Shown one piece after another: positions 60,805 to 64,000 of a stretch of 64,000 nucleotides of DNA. The stretch is from positions 3,335-67,334 of the forward strand of contig CAKPHY010000004.1 in NCBI GenBank assembly GCA_934162285.1, given 5' to 3'. The notes under the pieces are model-generated. The model saw nothing but the letters and a program-made list of their open reading frames with translations. It searched no databases and was not told where the DNA came from. The stretch is from an uncultured Bacilli bacterium (GTDB lineage: Bacteria; Bacillota_I; Bacilli_A; RF39; UBA660). The position numbers and the translations under genes were made by a program. The stretch's first letter is position 1. Each line of letters begins with the position of its first letter.

Positions 60805-61503
60805 ATGCAACGATACTTTGCTATTGATCAAAAAGAAAATGAATTTATTTTAGAAAAAGATGATTATTATCATATAAAAACAGTTATGCGTATGAAACCA
60901 AATGAAAAAGTAGAAGTTGTCTATATAGGTAAAACATACATAGCTAATATTAATAATGATTATAAAATTATGTTTGAAAAAGAAATATTAGAAGATCAGG
61001 ATCTAATCTATAAAAGATTGATGATTCCTCTTTTAAAAGAACAAAAAATGGATTTTATTTTGCAAAAAGCAACTGAATTAGGAGTTAATGAAATAGTTCT
61101 TTACAAATCTAAACGTTCCATAATTCCTTTTGAAGTTTGTAAAGAAAAACGTAAAATGGAAAGATGGCTAAAAATATGTAAAGAAGCTAGTGAACAATCT
61201 AAAAGACAGACTATTCCTAGTATAACTATAGCTGATCTAAAAATGATTAAAGAATTAGATGGATTAAAATTAATATGTAGCACGGTTGAAAGCGAAAATA
61301 ATCTTAAAAAAGTTTTACAAAGTAATCAAAAGTGTGCTAAAATTAATGTGATAGTTGGTCCTGAAGGTGGATTTGATCCAAAGGAAGAACAAGACTTTAT
61401 TAATTTAGGTTTTATTCCGGTAACTTTAGGAAAAACAATTTTACGAGTAGAAACAGTTCCAATTGTTTTTCTTGGAATTGTAAATTATGAATTTATGGAG
61501 TGA
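60805..61503 (+). CDS. rsmE: 16S rRNA (uracil-1498-N3)-methyltransferase
   Basis: 232 residues. N-terminal PUA-like part (YYHIKTVMRMKPNEKVEVVY), then the SPOUT domain: KATELGVNEIVLYKSKRSII, EASEQSKRQTIPSI, VIVGPEGGFDPKEEQDF and LGKTILRVETVPIVFLGIVN. It methylates U1498 of 16S rRNA. Full length. The next gene starts 5 bases after its stop. Confidence 0.93.
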   Translation: MQRYFAIDQKENEFILEKDDYYHIKTVMRMKPNEKVEVVYIGKTYIANINNDYKIMFEKEILEDQDLIYKRLMIPLLKEQKMDFILQKATELGVNEIVLYKSKRSIIPFEVCKEKRKMERWLKICKEASEQSKRQTIPSITIADLKMIKELDGLKLICSTVESENNLKKVLQSNQKCAKINVIVGPEGGFDPKEEQDFINLGFIPVTLGKTILRVETVPIVFLGIVNYEFME

Positions 61504-61507
61504 TTAT

Positions 61508-62278
61508 ATGGATTTTTTAGTTGCGAATAGCAATGGAGAGCCAGTTATGATTTTAATTATAATTGCGATTGTGGTTATAGCAGCTGGAATAGTTGTTTAT
61601 TATTTTCTTTCAAGTACAAATACTAAAAATAAAAAACCAACTATTAATAAACCAGTCAATTTTGAAGTAGCCAATGATTTATCAGATAATAATATAGAAG
61701 AGATACCAAACAAATTTCAAGAAGAATTTATGGAAGATGTTTTAGAAGAAAATCTACCAGAAATTGAAAAAGAAGAAGAAAAAACAAGTAATAATATTGC
61801 TTCTCTTTTAGAACAAATGCAACAAGATTTAGATGATAGTGAAACAGCTAAAGTTGAAAAATATGAAGAAGAACAAGAAGAAAATGCCATTATTAGCTAT
61901 AAAGAATTAATGCGTTTAAAAGCTGAAAGAGAAAATAATGCTGAAGTAACAGTAAAACATAATGATGAGATAATTCCAACTCATGTTGAAGCAATAAAAC
62001 AAGTTGAAGAAGTTAAAGAAGAACCTAAAAATGATGAGATAAAAAAATTTAAGAAAAGTGAATTTATTTCTCCTGTTTTTGGCCTTAATGATAGTAATGT
62101 AACATATCGAGAAATAAGAAGACCAGAACGTAAAGAAAGAAACGATGAATATTCATCAAGAGAAGATGAAGTTGAAGTTGTTAATTTAGAAAAAGATGAT
62201 AATATAAAATCAGTTGAAGATGAAAGAAATGATGATTTTTTAGAAGCTTTAGTTGATTTTAGAAATAAATTGAATTAA
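61508..62278 (+). CDS. Membrane-anchored, highly acidic coiled-coil protein
   Basis: 256 residues from the ATG at 61508 (GGAGTGATT upstream). A short outside tip, one membrane helix (MILIIIAIVVIAAGIVVYYF, about 15-35), then a long acidic, Glu/Lys-rich cytoplasmic region with probable coiled coil (EEIPNKFQEEFMEDVLEENL, SLLEQMQQDLDDSE). No enzymatic motif. Topology resembles small division or scaffold proteins, but no assignment can be made. Confidence 0.6.
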   Translation: MDFLVANSNGEPVMILIIIAIVVIAAGIVVYYFLSSTNTKNKKPTINKPVNFEVANDLSDNNIEEIPNKFQEEFMEDVLEENLPEIEKEEEKTSNNIASLLEQMQQDLDDSETAKVEKYEEEQEENAIISYKELMRLKAERENNAEVTVKHNDEIIPTHVEAIKQVEEVKEEPKNDEIKKFKKSEFISPVFGLNDSNVTYREIRRPERKERNDEYSSREDEVEVVNLEKDDNIKSVEDERNDDFLEALVDFRNKLN

Positions 62279-62308
62279 AATAGGCTTTAAAAAAAGCTTA
62301 TTTTTTGA
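62278..62308 (+). terminator. Terminator between the coiled-coil gene and mtaB
   Basis: AAATAGGCTTT / AAAGCTTATTT stem (one G-T) with T run. Confidence 0.7.
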
Positions 62309-62321
62309 AAGAAGTGAAAAA

Positions 62322-63599
62322 ATGAAATTTATAATATACAATCTTGGTTGTAAAGTAAATTCTTATGAATCGAATGTTATGACCGAAAATTTAGAAAATG
62401 CGGGTTATATTTTAACAGATAAAGTAGAAGATGCAGCTATTGCGATTGTTAACACTTGTAGTGTAACTAATACTGCTGATTCTAAATCATTAAAGACTTT
62501 AAGACAGGTAAAAAAGAATAATCCTAATATAATTCTTATCGCTTGTGGGTGTTTAGCTCAAGTTAATAGTAAAATTATTAAAGAAAAAACTAATGCTGAT
62601 ATTATAATCGGGAATATTGGTAAAAGTAAAATAGTTGATATTATTAAAAATTATTTAAGGGATAAAAATAGTATTGAAGATATAAAAGATATAATGCATT
62701 CTTCATTTGAAACAATGCAATTAAACAATTTTGATAAAACAAGAGCATTTGTTAAAATTCAAGATGGTTGTAATAACTTTTGTTCATATTGTATTATTCC
62801 TTATACTAGAGGAAATGTTAGAAGTAAACCTAAAGATGATGTAATTAAAGAAGTTAAAGAATTAATAAAGAGTGGACATCAAGAAATCGTTTTAGCTGGA
62901 ATTCATACTGGACATTATGGTAGTGAATTTAAAGACTATGATTTTGCTGATCTTTTAAATGAATTAGTAAAAATAGATGGCCTTTTAAGATTAAGAATTT
63001 CTTCAATCGAAATTGTCGAGTTAAATGATAAATTCTTAGAAGTTTTAAAAAACAACAAAGTTTTAGTTGATCATTTACATATACCATTACAATCAGGATC
63101 TGATCCGATTTTAAAAGCGATGAATCGTCGCTATAATTTAGAATATTATGAAAATAAAATAAAAGAAATAAGAAAAATTCGTCCAAATATTTCTATTTCA
63201 ACTGATGTTATAGTAGGATTTCCAGGTGAAACTAAAGAATTATTTGAAGAAACAATTGCTACTGTAAAAAGACTTCAATTTTCTAAAATTCATGTATTTC
63301 CTTATTCAAGAAGAAAAGGAACAAAAGCTGATTTAATGCCAAATCAAGTAGATGAACATGAAAAAAAAGAAAGAGCTCGTATTTTAATTGAAGTTTCAAA
63401 AGAACTTGAAATAGCTTATATGACAAAATTCATTAATACAGAAGTTTCTTTCATTGCTGAAACATATGTTGATGGCTATATTTTTGGTCATACAGGTAAC
63501 TATTTAGCAATAAAAATGCTCAATTGTGAAAATGTTTTGAAAAAAAATATTCAAGCCAAAATCACAAAAATTGAATATCCATATTGTATAGCTGAATAA
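62322..63599 (+). CDS. mtaB: tRNA t6A37 methylthiotransferase MtaB
   Basis: 425 residues. UPF0004 domain cysteines (NLGCKVNSYESN, VNTCSVTNTAD, ACGCLAQVN), radical SAM motif GCNNFCSYCIIPYTRG, IPLQSGSDPILKAMNRRY, STDVIVGFPGETKE and a C-terminal TRAM-like region. LGCKVN, rather than the LGCqmN of MiaB, marks the MtaB subgroup, which adds a methylthio group to t6A37 of tRNAs reading ANN codons. Two 4Fe-4S clusters are expected. Confidence 0.93.
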   Translation: MKFIIYNLGCKVNSYESNVMTENLENAGYILTDKVEDAAIAIVNTCSVTNTADSKSLKTLRQVKKNNPNIILIACGCLAQVNSKIIKEKTNADIIIGNIGKSKIVDIIKNYLRDKNSIEDIKDIMHSSFETMQLNNFDKTRAFVKIQDGCNNFCSYCIIPYTRGNVRSKPKDDVIKEVKELIKSGHQEIVLAGIHTGHYGSEFKDYDFADLLNELVKIDGLLRLRISSIEIVELNDKFLEVLKNNKVLVDHLHIPLQSGSDPILKAMNRRYNLEYYENKIKEIRKIRPNISISTDVIVGFPGETKELFEETIATVKRLQFSKIHVFPYSRRKGTKADLMPNQVDEHEKKERARILIEVSKELEIAYMTKFINTEVSFIAETYVDGYIFGHTGNYLAIKMLNCENVLKKNIQAKITKIEYPYCIAE

Positions 63600-63621
63600 T
63601 TATTGATATAATTATTTTGCT

Positions 63622-63695
63622 GCCACAATAGTATAATGGCATTACGAGGCCATGGTAAGGCTTTAATCGGTGTTCAATTCACCGTTGTGGCACCA
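63622..63695 (+). tRNA. tRNA-Thr (GGT), CCA encoded
   Basis: Acceptor GCCACAA / TTGTGGC, three-pair D-stem GTA/TAC, anticodon stem AGGCC/GGCTT (one G-T), loop ATGGTAA with anticodon GGT, T-arm CGGTG TTCAATT CACCG, end ACCA. G1-C72 and C2-G71 fit threonine identity. The D-arm and 4-base variable loop are short, and T54 loop sequence TTCAATT is slightly unusual. Confidence 0.92.
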
Positions 63696-63707
63696 TTAAA
63701 AAATTAG

Positions 63708-63725
63708 TTCTATTGAACTTTTAAT
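63708..63725 (+). terminator. Short terminator after tRNA-Thr
   Basis: AGTTC / GAACT stem, TATT loop, followed by TTTTAAT. Downstream, AATCAATC / GGTTGATT (63728-63749) forms another hairpin without a T run. Confidence 0.55.
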
Positions 63726-63829
63726 AAAATCAATCAGAGATGGTTGATTTCAGACTATTGACAAAGTAAAAATTGTTAATAGTTTTTTATTTGAAGAAAA
63801 TGATTGCTCATTTGTTAATTATCAAGAAT

Positions 63830-63853
63830 GATCCTAAATAAGGATCTTTTTTT
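63830..63853 (+). terminator. Strong intrinsic terminator in the terminal intergenic region
   Basis: GATCCT / AGGATC stem, five-base loop, seven T residues. No coding region precedes it; a TTGACA at 63758-63763 with a weak -10 (TAGTTT, 63780-63785) could start a short non-coding transcript. The rest of 63854-64000 shows only a TA repeat and A/T-rich DNA. Confidence 0.75.
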
Positions 63854-63922
63854 GACTTAAAATTCATTTTTTAGATCAAAAAAATAAGAAAATATTGCAT
63901 TAACTTTCTGTAAAACACACTG

Positions 63923-63947
63923 AATATATATATATATATATATATAA
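63923..63947 (+). repeat. TA-dinucleotide microsatellite with TATAATGG at its end
   Basis: About ten TA units leading into TATAATGGTATTA, the same design as the minus-strand TA promoters at 4191 and 4986 (TATAATGGTTATTA). A consensus -35 at the matching distance is not seen (CACTGA). It may drive a gene beyond the window. Confidence 0.7.
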
Positions 63948-64000
63948 TGGTATTAAAGTAGGTAAAATTCACAAAATAAACGTAATAAGAACGTTACATG

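Overview
The window is very AT-rich, densely coding bacterial DNA. Strong Shine-Dalgarno sites, T-box leaders on two tRNA synthetase genes, a YunB homologue, YutD and the wall-synthesis enzymes (Alr, MurF, Ddl) point to a low-GC Bacillota. Heavy A/T codon bias and the mix of genes suggest one of the uncultured gut Bacilli near Erysipelotrichales/RF39; this placement is inference. TGA is used as an ordinary stop (e.g. 39870, 61503, 34580), so the Mycoplasma/Spiroplasma code does not apply. No CRISPR array, rRNA or phage module was seen.

Layout. 1-3163: end of an ABC substrate-binding gene, a membrane-anchored InlB-repeat protein and pcrA. 3170-8890: a minus-strand array of secreted proteins: three full SipW/TasA-type proteins, an 803-residue Ig-domain protein, and decayed internally deleted copies of both families. 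Two of the promoters carry a (TA)n run in the spacer. 8940-18201: housekeeping block (orphan Dam methylase, CutA, cation exchanger, alanine racemase, KsgA-like methylase, tRNA-Asn, wall amidase, T-box + valS). 18281-27818: accessory island bordered by a truncated ISAs1-type and a broken IS30-type transposase. It carries lemA, a DUF2207 protein, a zinc-ribbon/LRR membrane protein split by a frameshift, a radical SAM/SPASM enzyme, a translationally coupled 120-residue peptide ending in a Ser/Asn-rich tail, and an Asn-rich membrane protein. This is the best candidate for an undescribed system: a possible RiPP or surface-peptide maturation locus.

27928-35128: RelA/SpoT-like protein with a possible leader peptide and an altered synthetase site, polysaccharide deacetylase, pilin-like protein, anaerobic ribonucleotide reductase with its C-terminal tail as a separate small gene, and its activase. 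35121-45908: two paralogous unknown proteins, a CBS protein, YunB, a DUF4015-type glycoside hydrolase, YutD, and three consecutive membrane-anchored proteins that share an Ig-like (DUF5011) stalk but end in three different papain-fold hydrolases. 45918-49625: RlmCD-type methylase and then a decaying patch (RhuM, VanZ and MerR broken; UDG-like and carboxymuconolactone decarboxylase-like genes intact). 49793-63599: DUF4186, hydrolase-murF-ddl, ligA, T-box + trpS, SIMPL protein, membrane proteins, XRE regulator, rsmE and mtaB. 63622-64000: tRNA-Thr, terminators and another TA repeat.

Working picture: a gut Bacillota with a substantial envelope programme (TasA-like fibres, Ig-stalk wall hydrolases, deacetylase, DUF4015 hydrolase), starvation and anaerobic functions, and two regions of mobile or eroding DNA. 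Many genes share a stereotyped start: a TATAAT-like box about 15-25 bases before the ATG and a GGTGAT-type ribosome binding site, which implies very short 5' leaders.
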